From the NCBI GenBank assembly GCA_938015595.1, contig CALLPI010000008.1, forward strand, positions 186,001 to 250,000: DNA of 64,000 bases, given 5' to 3'. The position numbers were made by a program, and so were the translations under genes. The DNA is from an uncultured Saprospiraceae bacterium (GTDB lineage: Bacteria; Bacteroidota; Bacteroidia; Chitinophagales; Saprospiraceae). Below are positions 35,634 through 44,273 of this stretch, piece by piece. Positions within the stretch are counted from its first letter, which is position 1, and each line of letters begins with the position of its first letter. The notes below the pieces were generated by a model. The model searched no databases. It saw nothing but the letters and a program-made list of their open reading frames with translations, and was not told where the DNA came from.

Positions 35634-36953
35634 ATGCTTTCCTCCATTGTATTCATTGTGGTAGCTGTTGTAGCGTTTGGTCTGGCCGGACGGCAGTTTT
35701 CGCACCTTGTCAAAAATATCCGCCTGGGCAAGCCGGAAGACATTCCTGGTCATACTGGCACGCGCTGGCGCAATTTGCTTTTGGTCGCCTTTGGCCAGCA
35801 GAAGATGTTCAAAAACTGGCTGCCTGCTGTACTGCACTTTTTCATCTATGCGGCTTTTGTCATTACCCAGGTAGAACTTATTGAAATTTTAATTGACGGC
35901 ATCACCGGCCGGCATCGAGTGTTTTGGCCAGAGCTTGGCGGGTTTTACACGTTTGTCATCAGTTTCATTGAAATACTCTCCGTACTAGCGTTGATGGCGA
36001 CCATTGCGTTCTTGTGGCGGCGCAATGTGCTCAGCATAGAGCGCTTTCAAAAGCCAGAACTGAAAGGCTGGCCTTTCCGGGATGCCAACATTATCCTCGT
36101 GCTCGAAATTGCCCTGATCGCCTTCATTTTTTTGATGAATAGCGCTGACATGGCTCTGCATCAAAATGAATACGGCTTTGCGGTGAGCCGGTTCTTGTCG
36201 CCGCTTTGGGCTGGTACCTCGCCCGAAACCCAGTATCTGGCCGAGCGCATAGGCTGGTGGGGGCATATACTGGTGGTGTTTGCTTTTCTCAACTACCTGC
36301 CTTATTCCAAGCATTTGCACATCTTGTTTGCCTTTCCCAACACCTGGTTTGCCCGCCAGACGTCGCGCGGCGAGATGGAAAATATGCCCGAAGTGATGAA
36401 TGAAGTAAAGAGTATGTTGGGCTTGGCTGCTGATGCCGGGACTGCCCCTGGCGGTGAATTGCCGGAGTTTGGTGCCAATGACATCTTCGGCCTGAGTTGG
36501 AAAACTCTACTAGACGCCTACTCTTGCACCGAGTGTGGCCGTTGTACGGCCGTGTGCCCAGCCAACCTGACCGGCAAAAAGCTCTCGCCCCGCAAAATTG
36601 TAATGGACATACGCGACCGCATGGAGGAAGTAGGGCGCAACATCCGCAGCGGCGACAAGCATTTTGCCAAAGACCCCGACAAGCCCCTTAGCAAAGACAA
36701 TTACCAGGATGGTAAAAACCTCTTTGACTACATCAGCCGCGAGGAGATACACGCCTGTACCACCTGTAATGCCTGTGTGGAAGCTTGCCCGGTGCTCATC
36801 AACCCACTGGAGCCGATACTGCAACTGCGCCGCTACGAGATCCTGACCGAATCGGCTGGTCCCGGCGACTGGCTGCCTATGTTCAACAGCTTGGAGAACA
36901 ACGGCGCCGTATGGGCTATGCCACAGGAGCGCGAGGCTTGGAGATTTGCATAG
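35634..36953 (+). CDS. HdrD/NarI-like membrane Fe-S oxidoreductase subunit
   Basis: 439 residues from the ATG at 35634 (codons upstream to 35511 cross the divergent gene). About five membrane helices in the first ~260 residues resemble the NarI-type cytochrome b subunit (AVLHFFIYAAFVITQVELIE, GWWGHILVVFAFLNYLPYSKH). Two 4Fe-4S ferredoxin motifs follow: SCTECGRCTAVCP and ACTTCNACVEACP. Such proteins move electrons between the quinone pool and a soluble partner. Relatives are usually followed by a CCG-domain subunit that completes an HdrD-like unit, but here the next ORF is a 39-residue lipoprotein, so the partner is missing locally. Confidence 0.92.
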   Translation: MLSSIVFIVVAVVAFGLAGRQFSHLVKNIRLGKPEDIPGHTGTRWRNLLLVAFGQQKMFKNWLPAVLHFFIYAAFVITQVELIEILIDGITGRHRVFWPELGGFYTFVISFIEILSVLALMATIAFLWRRNVLSIERFQKPELKGWPFRDANIILVLEIALIAFIFLMNSADMALHQNEYGFAVSRFLSPLWAGTSPETQYLAERIGWWGHILVVFAFLNYLPYSKHLHILFAFPNTWFARQTSRGEMENMPEVMNEVKSMLGLAADAGTAPGGELPEFGANDIFGLSWKTLLDAYSCTECGRCTAVCPANLTGKKLSPRKIVMDIRDRMEEVGRNIRSGDKHFAKDPDKPLSKDNYQDGKNLFDYISREEIHACTTCNACVEACPVLINPLEPILQLRRYEILTESAGPGDWLPMFNSLENNGAVWAMPQEREAWRFA

Positions 36954-37070
36954 AGCAAAGCCATTGTCGCATTTGCTTGCTCGATCGCTCCCGCGTTTTC
37001 ATCAAAAGAATTGAGCTGCTGAAAATGAACGTCTTGCATTGTGCTTGGTGCAAATAAAAAACTCGCCATT

Positions 37071-37190
37071 ATGAAAACTCGCCCTTTTTTTCACAGGCTG
37101 GCATTCTCGGCGTTTGCCTCCATAGCCTCTGCCTTAGTGTCCTGCTCTGGCGCAGCGCCTGCAAAGGAATGTCTGCAAGAGCAGCAATAA
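37071..37190 (+). CDS. 39-residue putative lipoprotein
   Basis: Short ORF with ATG at 37071 and TAA at 37188-37190. It codes for a basic n-region (MKTRPFFHR), a hydrophobic core and a lipobox ALVSC with Cys25, leaving a mature peptide of 15 residues with a second Cys at 34 and a Gln-rich end. The architecture matches entericidin-like or other tiny lipoproteins found as envelope stress peptides, but no family is recognised. It lies 117 nt after the Fe-S protein gene and is the only candidate gene in a 290-nt gap. The signal is convincing; translation is unproven. Confidence 0.5.
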   Translation: MKTRPFFHRLAFSAFASIASALVSCSGAAPAKECLQEQQ

Positions 37191-37243
37191 CAGCCGCGTT
37201 GCAACTGGGGATGTCCGTGAACGCTTGCAGCGCATCCTGTCGC

Positions 37244-39121
37244 TTACTTGAGCATGTGCTGGAGTGCCTTTAGGTCAGTACGTGTGAGCAGGCCAGTCAG
37301 TTTCGAACCTTGCACTACAAGTACGCACCCTATTTGGTGTTTGTCCATGAGGTGGGCTGCCTCTTGCAGGGAAGTATCTTCCTGTACAGTGATGAGTTGG
37401 CGCACCATGTGGTCTTTGACGGGCAAGAGCTCCCAGTTTGGCCCCAGTTGCTCAAAGGTTCTGACATTGGTGGCGGTCACCAGGCCAGTCAGTTCGCCCT
37501 GCATGTTTTCTACTGGCAGATGGCGTATTTTTTTCCACTCCATAATGGACTTTATCAGGCCGAGTGGTTCATCCTCATGCACAGCGTATATGTCGGTGAT
37601 CATTACCTTGCTTACGGGGCAGTTACGGCAATCAAACAGGTAGGTTTGCCGCCATTTCAATTCTGGCCATTCGTGCACTGGCCGCTGCTCTTGCTGGTTT
37701 TCGAACATGAGCTTGGTCAGTTCAGTAAGAGCAATGGCCGAGCCAAAGGCGTCGCGCAGTTTTCGGTAGTGGCGTATTTGCCACTGGGCGCCGGTTTGCT
37801 GGCGGGTCATGCGTTCTTTCACGATGTTCAGGTATTGGTCGGCATTCTTTATACCTACCGCGCGCAATCCTTCGCGCGCGATGGGCAGAAGTTCACTCAC
37901 AATCAGGTCGGTTGCAAGACGCACCTTGCCAAACCAGTCCATAAGTGCATAGCTACCTATGCGAGCGGCGCGCATAAAATTATCTTTGGCACTGCGAAAA
38001 CTGATGTAGCGGTAAAACCCCCGGTACCGCGTTGGCTGGCCTAGCATCAGCCCCAACCAGAAGGCAAAATTGGCCATTTCGTCTAGGGCGGAAGGGCCGG
38101 AAGGAATGTAGCGGCACTCTACACGCAAGTGGGGCTTGCCATCGGTCATACCAAAGCAGGGGCGGTTCCAGTTATATACAGTGCCATTGTGTAGCCTTAG
38201 CGCGGCCAGGTTGGGTATCTGCCCATCTTGTAAGGTTTGAAGGCTGTCCTGCTGTATGTCGCGGGTAAGCAGTACGGGAAAACGAGCAATATTATCTTTG
38301 AACAGTTCGGTTACGGAATGTTGGAGCCAGTGATTGCCAAAAAATACGCGTGGCTGCTTATTGCGCAACTGATTGGCAGAGGTGCGGGTATCCACCGATT
38401 GCTGGAAGAGCGCGATGCGGGTTTCCATCCATAGTTCTCGCCCGAAAAGCAGGGGAGAGTTGGCGCAGGCAGCTAGTACCGGGCCGGAAATCATCTGAGC
38501 CCAATTGTACTGCTCTACAAACTCCTCGGCGGGTATTTGCAAGTGCAACTGAAAGCTGGTGTTGCAGGACTCAAACACGAGGCTATCCAAGGAGGCGATC
38601 ATGTCGTCCACGCCGGTGAGATAGACCAGAAAGTCTTGGCCGCGCATGTTGCGAAACATACGACTGAGCGCTTGATAGCGCGCATTGGGTGTCATGGCAT
38701 CCTGCTGCAAGTGGCGGTAGGTGAGTGTGGGCAGTATGCCGCAAAGGAGTACACGGCTATCTAAGGCAGAGGCGGCCTTTTGGGCATTGTGGAGCAATTG
38801 GTGTAGTTGTACCTCCATTTGGCTAAGGCCATCGGCTTGCAGCACTACAGGGTCGAGGTTGATTTCGAGATTGAAGCGTCCGATCTCTGTAGTGAATCGA
38901 GGGTCTATTGTTTGAGCCAGTATGTCTGTACCCACGAAGGCAGGGTCGCAGTCGGTGTTGATCAGCGCCAGTTCCTGCTCGGCGCCAATGCGTCGAATGT
39001 CTCGCTCAAAGCAGTTTTGCCGGACCATTTCGTCCAGAGCAGCTACATCTTTGAGGAGATGCGCTGTAAAGCGGGCTTTTTCTTCAAAAGAATGTAGATA
39101 TCTCACTTTGAGTTCGCCCAT
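37244..39121 (-). CDS. GCS2-type glutamate-cysteine ligase-like domain fused to CBS pair
   Basis: 625 residues. Residues ~35-430 resemble the glutamate-cysteine ligase family 2 / YbdK carboxylate-amine ligase fold: RIGAEQELALINTD, FNLEINLDPVVLQ, FESCNTSFQLHLQI, HLRVECRYIPSGPS and the Mg/ATP-facing acidic residues therein. Residues ~490-625 are two CBS domains (MITDIYAVHEDEPLGLIKSI, MVRQLITVQEDTSLQEAAHL), typical adenylate-sensing modules. A ligase under adenine-nucleotide control is suggested; the amino-acid substrate is not known. It lies 39 nt downstream of the universal stress protein gene, on the same strand. Confidence 0.9.
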   Translation of the reverse strand: MGELKVRYLHSFEEKARFTAHLLKDVAALDEMVRQNCFERDIRRIGAEQELALINTDCDPAFVGTDILAQTIDPRFTTEIGRFNLEINLDPVVLQADGLSQMEVQLHQLLHNAQKAASALDSRVLLCGILPTLTYRHLQQDAMTPNARYQALSRMFRNMRGQDFLVYLTGVDDMIASLDSLVFESCNTSFQLHLQIPAEEFVEQYNWAQMISGPVLAACANSPLLFGRELWMETRIALFQQSVDTRTSANQLRNKQPRVFFGNHWLQHSVTELFKDNIARFPVLLTRDIQQDSLQTLQDGQIPNLAALRLHNGTVYNWNRPCFGMTDGKPHLRVECRYIPSGPSALDEMANFAFWLGLMLGQPTRYRGFYRYISFRSAKDNFMRAARIGSYALMDWFGKVRLATDLIVSELLPIAREGLRAVGIKNADQYLNIVKERMTRQQTGAQWQIRHYRKLRDAFGSAIALTELTKLMFENQQEQRPVHEWPELKWRQTYLFDCRNCPVSKVMITDIYAVHEDEPLGLIKSIMEWKKIRHLPVENMQGELTGLVTATNVRTFEQLGPNWELLPVKDHMVRQLITVQEDTSLQEAAHLMDKHQIGCVLVVQGSKLTGLLTRTDLKALQHMLK

Positions 39122-39160
39122 GAGCCAACTTTATTTGGGTAAGGGTCAAAAAAATAAACT

Positions 39161-40009
39161 TCAAGTCGGTTTGAGCAGCAGTAGCGGAATGGTGGTATGC
39201 ATTGCCATTTTTCGCGTCAGGCTTGGGTGCATGAGGCGCTCCCAGAGGTTGTGCGGCGGGGCGTACATCACCATCAGGTCGGCGTGATGCTGGTCGGCAA
39301 ATTCATCTAAGGCTTCTATGACAGAATGCCCAGCAATCTGGTGGTAGTGCGCCTGCAGGTAGGATGCGTGCTGGCTAAAGAAGGCTTCGAGTTCGCGCAA
39401 ACTGACCTCGCCCTTGCTGGATTGCCCTGTGTCTACGTACACGCAGTGCAATACAATGCCAAAAGGCCAGAGCCACTCGCTGAGCTTCCAGATTTGCCAG
39501 GGGGTGTGTTCGCTTAGGTCGGAGGCGTACACGACGATCTGCGGGCGCGTCAAGGAGGCTTTTTCCGGTACGATCCACACAGGGCAATGCGCCTTTTGCG
39601 CAGTGGAAGTCGTTACGCTGCCCAGCAAACGCTCCAGCAGGTTGTGTTCACCACGCGTGCCCATGACGATCAGATCGGCTTGGTCGCGGTGAGCTACCTG
39701 GGCAATCACTGCTGTCGGATTGCCTACTTCCACGTTGATTTCCAGAGTAGGGGGCTGCGCCACTTCCTGATCAGCCAACCACTCTGCCACGGCGGCATCC
39801 GCAAAGGATTGTAGCAAGCTACGGGCCGCCTCCACCTTGTCCTGGGTGACTTTGGTATCCAGTACGGGCAGGTCCATGGCACTCAGCTCTGGAAATACCA
39901 CATGTAGCAACTGTATGCGCGCCTGCCAAGCTGCAGCTAGGGCAAGGCCATAGCGCAAAGCCTGCTGGGCTGTGTGGGAGAAATCAGTTGGAAACAGGAT
40001 GTTTTTCAT
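39161..40009 (-). CDS. Universal stress protein, tandem UspA domains
   Basis: 282 residues from the ATG at 40009. Domain 1 (~1-150) has ILFPTDFSHTAQQALRYGLA and the ATP-binding motif IVMGTRGEHNLLERLLGSVT; domain 2 (~155-280) has VVYASDLSEHT and LMVMYAPPHNLWERLMHPSL. The G-x2-G-x9-G(S/T) motif is intact in domain 1 and degraded in domain 2, so probably one domain binds ATP. It precedes the GCS2-CBS gene by 39 nt; both are adenylate-linked, which suggests a shared stress or energy response. Confidence 0.92.
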   Translation of the reverse strand: MKNILFPTDFSHTAQQALRYGLALAAAWQARIQLLHVVFPELSAMDLPVLDTKVTQDKVEAARSLLQSFADAAVAEWLADQEVAQPPTLEINVEVGNPTAVIAQVAHRDQADLIVMGTRGEHNLLERLLGSVTTSTAQKAHCPVWIVPEKASLTRPQIVVYASDLSEHTPWQIWKLSEWLWPFGIVLHCVYVDTGQSSKGEVSLRELEAFFSQHASYLQAHYHQIAGHSVIEALDEFADQHHADLMVMYAPPHNLWERLMHPSLTRKMAMHTTIPLLLLKPT

Positions 40010-40766
40010 GTGCACGTAGTTTGCGAGGTATTGTGATGCCCCTAATGCCTTGCTCGAGCCAACAAATTACTTCTCGCAAGCACACCCAATCAATGAGTGC
40101 TATCAATCAAAGCAATGATTTTTGGCAGGCTACCGCCGGTAAAAAAGCAATTGCAACACGCACCTGGCATACTGCTCATGGCCGGGCGAATTAGTTTGTT
40201 CTTGAGAGCGTTTCCCTTGTCTGTTAAACTATTGGCCTGTAAAAATGCGTCATTTACGCCAACGCGCACCAGAACTTTCCTGCCAGTTGTCATTGTGCAA
40301 CTCTTGTCGGTTCGGCGCTGATGCTTGCACAGTCTTTGCCAGCAGGGACTCACTAGCAGGAGGCTTTTTCTGCTGGAAGATTGCCCCTCCAGGCCTACCT
40401 CCTGCTCATGCGCGAGGTTTAGCAGGGGGTTGCCCAAGCCGAAGTGTTTTTTGTAGGTTACCTTTCCGGCCGGTTATCCCAGAATACTATGACATCCAGT
40501 GCGCGCGAACACTAGTTCGCTCTTTCCCTGTACGCGTACCGCTGCAAGTGAGCAAGCCAGGCAATTTGAGAGTAGGCATCGCGCAGTAGGGGCAGTGCAC
40601 TATGCTACGCAGGCGGCAGCGGCAGCGGCGGTTTGCTGTAGCCCGGTACGTGTAGGCTTTTACACTAGATACTGGGCGCAGTCTGCTTCCCTTGAAGGCA
40701 TTAATGCTCAAGGGTGCGCTGTGGCGAGGCGGCTGCAAAATGCGCGCTAAGCAGCAGCGAAGTATC
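40010..40766. other. 757-nt region without a recognisable gene
   Basis: Between the universal stress protein start and the TPR-PD40-SPOR stop. The open frames inside (for example 40097-40321 plus) have no recognisable motifs, signal peptides or composition typical of neighbours. I see a short perfect hairpin GCGAAC-ACTA-GTTCGC near 40504-40519 and a GGC-rich triplet stretch near 40615-40632. No tRNA arms, tmRNA, RNase P or SRP RNA motifs are seen. It may hold the promoter of the stress protein or a small RNA. Confidence 0.5.
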
Positions 40767-42737
40767 TTATCGCTCTTTGCCCCAGCGGCTGCCCTCTTCG
40801 TAGCGCACTACAAAGGCGTTGGGGAAGCCCCGCTTGTGCACTTGCGCCATGACGCGGAAGGCATCATCGCGGTTGAGGAAGTCGGCTAGCATGATGCGCG
40901 TGAGATTTTGTTCGGCGATGTACTCGGTGTCCACGCGCTGTGCCAGATTTTTGACCTTGCGCACGTTGTTGTTATTCGGGTCGTATTTTTGCACGGCAGC
41001 CAGTTGCACTTTGTAGTAGGTGCCGCTAAGCCGGGGCGCCGAGCTAGTGTATTCCAGGTTGTCGTCGGGGCCGATGCCTCGCGCTGTGTAGGTTTCCGGG
41101 CCAGGTAGCAGTTCGCCAGGCTTTTTGTCGGGCGTTTTTGGGTTGAGCGGCGGCTCGGCAGGTTTCATCACAATTTTATCTAAGTAAATCGGGCGGCCGT
41201 AAGTAGTGGTGGAGGGGTCATTGGAGGTAAACTCATAGGCAGATGCCTGGTAGCCCTCGCTCTTGACCTCTACCTTGAACATGCGCCCTGGCAAGATTTC
41301 GAAGGAGTAAGCCCCCTGATTGAAGTCTCTGACCAAGAGGAGGTTTTCTACGCCGCCGGGTAAGATTTGGTATAGTGATACGGAAATATTGTCCAGCGGT
41401 GTACCGGAGTCTTTGTCATAAGCAGTGCCTTTGACCATGAGTTTGCGCCCGCCGATGGTAAACTCGAAGATATCTTCGTCGCGGGTGTTATTTTTGGCGC
41501 CACCAAATACTCGGTTGGAAGAGAAAAAGCCCGCGTTGCCGTCGTTATTGAGCACGTAGTAAAAATCATCTGCCGGCGAGTTGAAGGGCAGGCCTATGTT
41601 TTCAGGTGCCGACCAGATGGTCTCTATGCCCTTACTCTTGAACACGTCAAACCCGCCAATGGAAGGATGGCCGTTGGACGCAAAGTACAGTATGCCAGAG
41701 CCGGCATCGTAGAAGGGCGTAATTTCGTCGCCAGCAGTGTTGATGCTGGGGCCAAGGTTTACGGGGAAAGAAAAGTCCACATCGTCGGCGGCCAGATCGC
41801 GGGTAACGAACCAGATGTCCATGCCGCCCCTGCCGCCCTCGCGGTTGGAGGCAAAGAATAGGAACTCCTGGCCGTCAATGGTGGCCAGCGAGGGCTGGGT
41901 GGTAGTCACACGCGCCATATTGATGTATTCGGGTAGGCGTATGGGCTGCGACCACACCCCGCCCTGCCGCTTGATGAGATAGATTTCGCAGCGAGTGGTC
42001 AGCGGCCCCCAGGTTTCCTCGCCTCTACAAATGGTGAAGAAGAAGCGGTTGCCGTCGGCAGAAAGCGTGCCGTTGCAGTAGTGGTCATTGGGAATGACTG
42101 GAAATGCCTCCGGCGCGCCGGCTTTGCCCCACTCGCGCCCCTGGCGCGCCGCTCGCAAGATACGAGCCTTGCCGCCAGTGGTGGAGGAAAAGTAGAGCAC
42201 ATCGTTAGAGAAAGGAATGGGGGCAAATTCGTGAGCCTCAGTATTGACGCCGCGACCCGGGTAGAGGATTTCGGCATCACGGTTGACCCTGGAGGGTAGT
42301 TCCTTAGCTAATTGACAGCCCTCTATCTCCACCCGGACAATTTCCTCTACAATGGCGCGGTCGTTGCCGCTGTATTTGTCTAGGTAGGCTTGAAACTCGC
42401 GACGGGCATCGTCGTAGCGGCCGTCCTGTTTGAGGCTTCTGGCGTATTTGAGGCTAGTCATAGGGTACTTAGCGGGTTCGTCCTTGACGTGCTGAAGCAT
42501 TTCAGCCGCCTTGCGGTAGTCCTTGATGTTGAAGTAGATATCACCGGCTTTAAAGGCTAGCTCTTTCTGTTTGGGCTTCTTTTTGAATGCCTCCTCGTAC
42601 TGGGCGGCGGCTTCGGCGTATTTGCCCTGAAAGAAAAGTTCGTCGCCTGTTTTGCGAACTCTCTTCCAACTTTGGGCGCTGCCTGGCAGCGCCAGGCTAA
42701 TATTTAGCAGGACCAGCAAAAATAAAGTTTTACTCAT
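40767..42737 (-). CDS. TPR-PD40-carboxypeptidase-regulatory-SPOR envelope protein
   Basis: 656 residues from the ATG at 42737 (signal peptide FLLVLLNISLALPGSAQ). N-terminal TPR helices (~25-150, YAEAAAQYEEAFKKKPKQKE) are followed by a PD40-type propeller (~190-430, FFASNREGGRGGMDIWFVTR, LYFASNGHPSIGGFDVFKS). A carboxypeptidase-regulatory-like beta domain follows (~450-540, MVKGTAYDKDSGTPLDNISV). The C-terminal ~80 residues are a SPOR-like domain (YYKVQLAAVQKYD, NLTRIMLADFLNRDDAFRVM), which binds denuded glycan strands of peptidoglycan. The first three modules are as in T9SS protein PorE, which ends instead in OmpA; a true PorE-like protein is encoded at 55.4 kb. Confidence 0.9.
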   Translation of the reverse strand: MSKTLFLLVLLNISLALPGSAQSWKRVRKTGDELFFQGKYAEAAAQYEEAFKKKPKQKELAFKAGDIYFNIKDYRKAAEMLQHVKDEPAKYPMTSLKYARSLKQDGRYDDARREFQAYLDKYSGNDRAIVEEIVRVEIEGCQLAKELPSRVNRDAEILYPGRGVNTEAHEFAPIPFSNDVLYFSSTTGGKARILRAARQGREWGKAGAPEAFPVIPNDHYCNGTLSADGNRFFFTICRGEETWGPLTTRCEIYLIKRQGGVWSQPIRLPEYINMARVTTTQPSLATIDGQEFLFFASNREGGRGGMDIWFVTRDLAADDVDFSFPVNLGPSINTAGDEITPFYDAGSGILYFASNGHPSIGGFDVFKSKGIETIWSAPENIGLPFNSPADDFYYVLNNDGNAGFFSSNRVFGGAKNNTRDEDIFEFTIGGRKLMVKGTAYDKDSGTPLDNISVSLYQILPGGVENLLLVRDFNQGAYSFEILPGRMFKVEVKSEGYQASAYEFTSNDPSTTTYGRPIYLDKIVMKPAEPPLNPKTPDKKPGELLPGPETYTARGIGPDDNLEYTSSAPRLSGTYYKVQLAAVQKYDPNNNNVRKVKNLAQRVDTEYIAEQNLTRIMLADFLNRDDAFRVMAQVHKRGFPNAFVVRYEEGSRWGKER

Positions 42738-42824
42738 TGTAGTGCGTTTAATGAACAGTGGTTTAACAGCAAGGGCATACCAGGACATATCATGGCGCCC
42801 ATGGCTAGATGCATAAATGACTTG

Positions 42825-42855
42825 TAAAGGTAATTTATTTTACAGTGTAGCCAAA
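42825..42855 (-). promoter_or_regulatory. Putative promoter of the TPR-PD40-SPOR gene
   Basis: On the minus strand: TTTGG with TTG at 42854-42852, a 19-nt spacer, then TACCTTTA (42832-42825). This matches the Bacteroidota pattern except for the final A of the -7 element. The leader to the ATG would be about 80 nt. The remaining ~330-nt gap to the response regulator (43067) holds no other gene that I can see. Confidence 0.5.
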
Positions 42856-43066
42856 CGCAAGAAGCAGGCCAAGTGAAAAATAAAGTACTGCCCGATGCGG
42901 TGCATGCAGTAATTGTAAAAATTTTGCACAGGAACTCAGGTAGGCTGGGATGACGTTCGGAGGTAAAAATCTGGCCATTACCGCCTGAGGAGCAGTCGCT
43001 AAAGCAATAAGTTGCTGCGGATGTACGAATGGCTTGCTCGCTGATGCGAAGTTTCTGTGGCTCGGC

Positions 43067-43762
43067 TCAACACACCAACTTGTAGCCTATGCCGCGCACG
43101 TTAATGATCTGGATGCTGGGGTCGCGTTGAAGGTGGCGGCGTATTTTGGTGATGTACACGTCCATGCTGCGGGCATTGAAGATGCTGTCGTCGCCCCAGA
43201 GTTCGCGCAATACGGGGCCGCGCTCCAGCACATTGTTTCGATGTAGATACAGGTGGCGCAGCAGTTCTGACTCTCGATGCGACAGGGAGATATGCTCCTG
43301 TGGGTGTTCGAGTACTTGCTTGACGGGGTCAAAGGTGAAAGCACCTATGCGGAGGGCCTGATTGTTGAGTTCGGTAGGCGTATCGGCCCCGAGGGCACTG
43401 CGCTCCAGTAGAGCTTTGATACGCACAACGAGTTCTTCCATGCTGAAAGGCTTGCGCAGGTAGTCGTTGCCGCCCAGTTCAAAGCCCTTGACCACGTCTT
43501 CTACCTGGGAGCGGGCAGTCAGAAAAATGATGGGAATGCGGGGGTTCTGCTTGCGAATTTCCGTAGCCAGCGAGAAGCCATCCATCTGAGGCATCATTAC
43601 ATCCAGTACCAGAATGTCAGGAGCCTGAGTTTGGAAAAAATCCAATCCCTGCTTGCCATGGACGGCGTGTGTCACCTGATAGCCTCTGCTCTCAAGGCTA
43701 TCTTTGATGATACGAGCCAAGAGCAGTTCGTCTTCTACCAGCAAGACTTTCATTTTTGACAT
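43067..43762 (-). CDS. OmpR-family response regulator
   Basis: 231 residues. Receiver domain residues 1-~120 has the acidic pair in LLVEDELLLARII, phospho-acceptor Asp in DILVLDVMMPQMDG, switch Thr in IIFLTARSQ and the Lys in YLRKPFSMEEL. The winged helix at ~130-231 (LSHRESELLRHLYLHRNNV, MDVYITKIRRHL, NVRGIGYKLVC) is OmpR/PhoB type. No histidine kinase is adjacent. It starts 11 nt after the heptose adenylyltransferase gene and is the last gene of a three-gene minus-strand run, so envelope functions may be among its links. Confidence 0.94.
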   Translation of the reverse strand: MSKMKVLLVEDELLLARIIKDSLESRGYQVTHAVHGKQGLDFFQTQAPDILVLDVMMPQMDGFSLATEIRKQNPRIPIIFLTARSQVEDVVKGFELGGNDYLRKPFSMEELVVRIKALLERSALGADTPTELNNQALRIGAFTFDPVKQVLEHPQEHISLSHRESELLRHLYLHRNNVLERGPVLRELWGDDSIFNARSMDVYITKIRRHLQRDPSIQIINVRGIGYKLVC

Positions 43763-43773
43763 GGTAATCAGCG

Positions 43774-44268
43774 TTAGGAGCTGGCTTTGATTTTGGCTTC
43801 AATGGCTGTAGTAGAGTAGCCCGGTACGTAGGGCAAGCTCAGCACCTGGCCGCCATACGCCAGCACTTCTTCAGCGCCTATGATGGCCGACATGGGCCAG
43901 TCACCGCCCTTTACTAAAACATCGGGGCGGAGCAAACGGATTAATTCCAGCGGAGTATCCTGCTCAAAAGCTGCCACGAGGTCCACCATTTGTAGTGCGG
44001 CTAGGTTGTACAGGCGGGTGCGCTCGTCGTTGATAGGGCGCGAGGGGCCCTTGAGGCGTCGTACAGAGTCAGCGGCATTGGTGCCCACCACTAGGCGTTG
44101 CCCGAGGTCTTTAGCCTGTGCCAGGTAATGGATGTGCCCGTAGTGCAGTAAGTCAAAGCAGCCGTTGGTAAACACCACGCGCTCGCCAGCAGCTTGCCAT
44201 GCGCGCACAGTGCAGGCGGCTTGCGCCCAGTGCTGTATTTTGGCTTGAATGTGCTCTAAAGTGCTCAT
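43774..44268 (-). CDS. rfaE2: D-glycero-beta-D-manno-heptose 1-phosphate adenylyltransferase-type nucleotidyltransferase
   Basis: 164 residues from the ATG at 44268 (a GTG at 44277 would overlap the preceding gene). Cytidylyltransferase-like Rossmann fold with the HxGH-type motif in VFTNGCFDLLHYGHIHYLA and the nucleotide-binding C-terminal element YSTTAIEAKIKAS, with GTNAADSVRRLKGPSRPI between. This is the stand-alone C-terminal half of HldE/RfaE; it makes ADP-heptose for the lipopolysaccharide core or S-layer glycans. No kinase half (hldE1) or gmhA/gmhB is in the window. Adjacent to an LPG-synthase-like membrane gene upstream. Confidence 0.92.
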   Translation of the reverse strand: MSTLEHIQAKIQHWAQAACTVRAWQAAGERVVFTNGCFDLLHYGHIHYLAQAKDLGQRLVVGTNAADSVRRLKGPSRPINDERTRLYNLAALQMVDLVAAFEQDTPLELIRLLRPDVLVKGGDWPMSAIIGAEEVLAYGGQVLSLPYVPGYSTTAIEAKIKASS

Positions 44269-44273
44269 GGGGT

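Noticed and set aside
37310-38044. A 244-codon plus-strand frame opposite the GCS2-CBS gene.
   Set aside because: The minus-strand protein has clear CBS and ligase motifs, so this is antisense shadow.
40097-40321. A 74-codon plus frame in the gene-free stretch.
   Set aside because: No signal peptide, no conserved motif and no promoter or start context to support it.
40615-40632. A GGC/AGC triplet stretch considered as a tandem repeat.
   Set aside because: Too short and imperfect to count as a repeat element.
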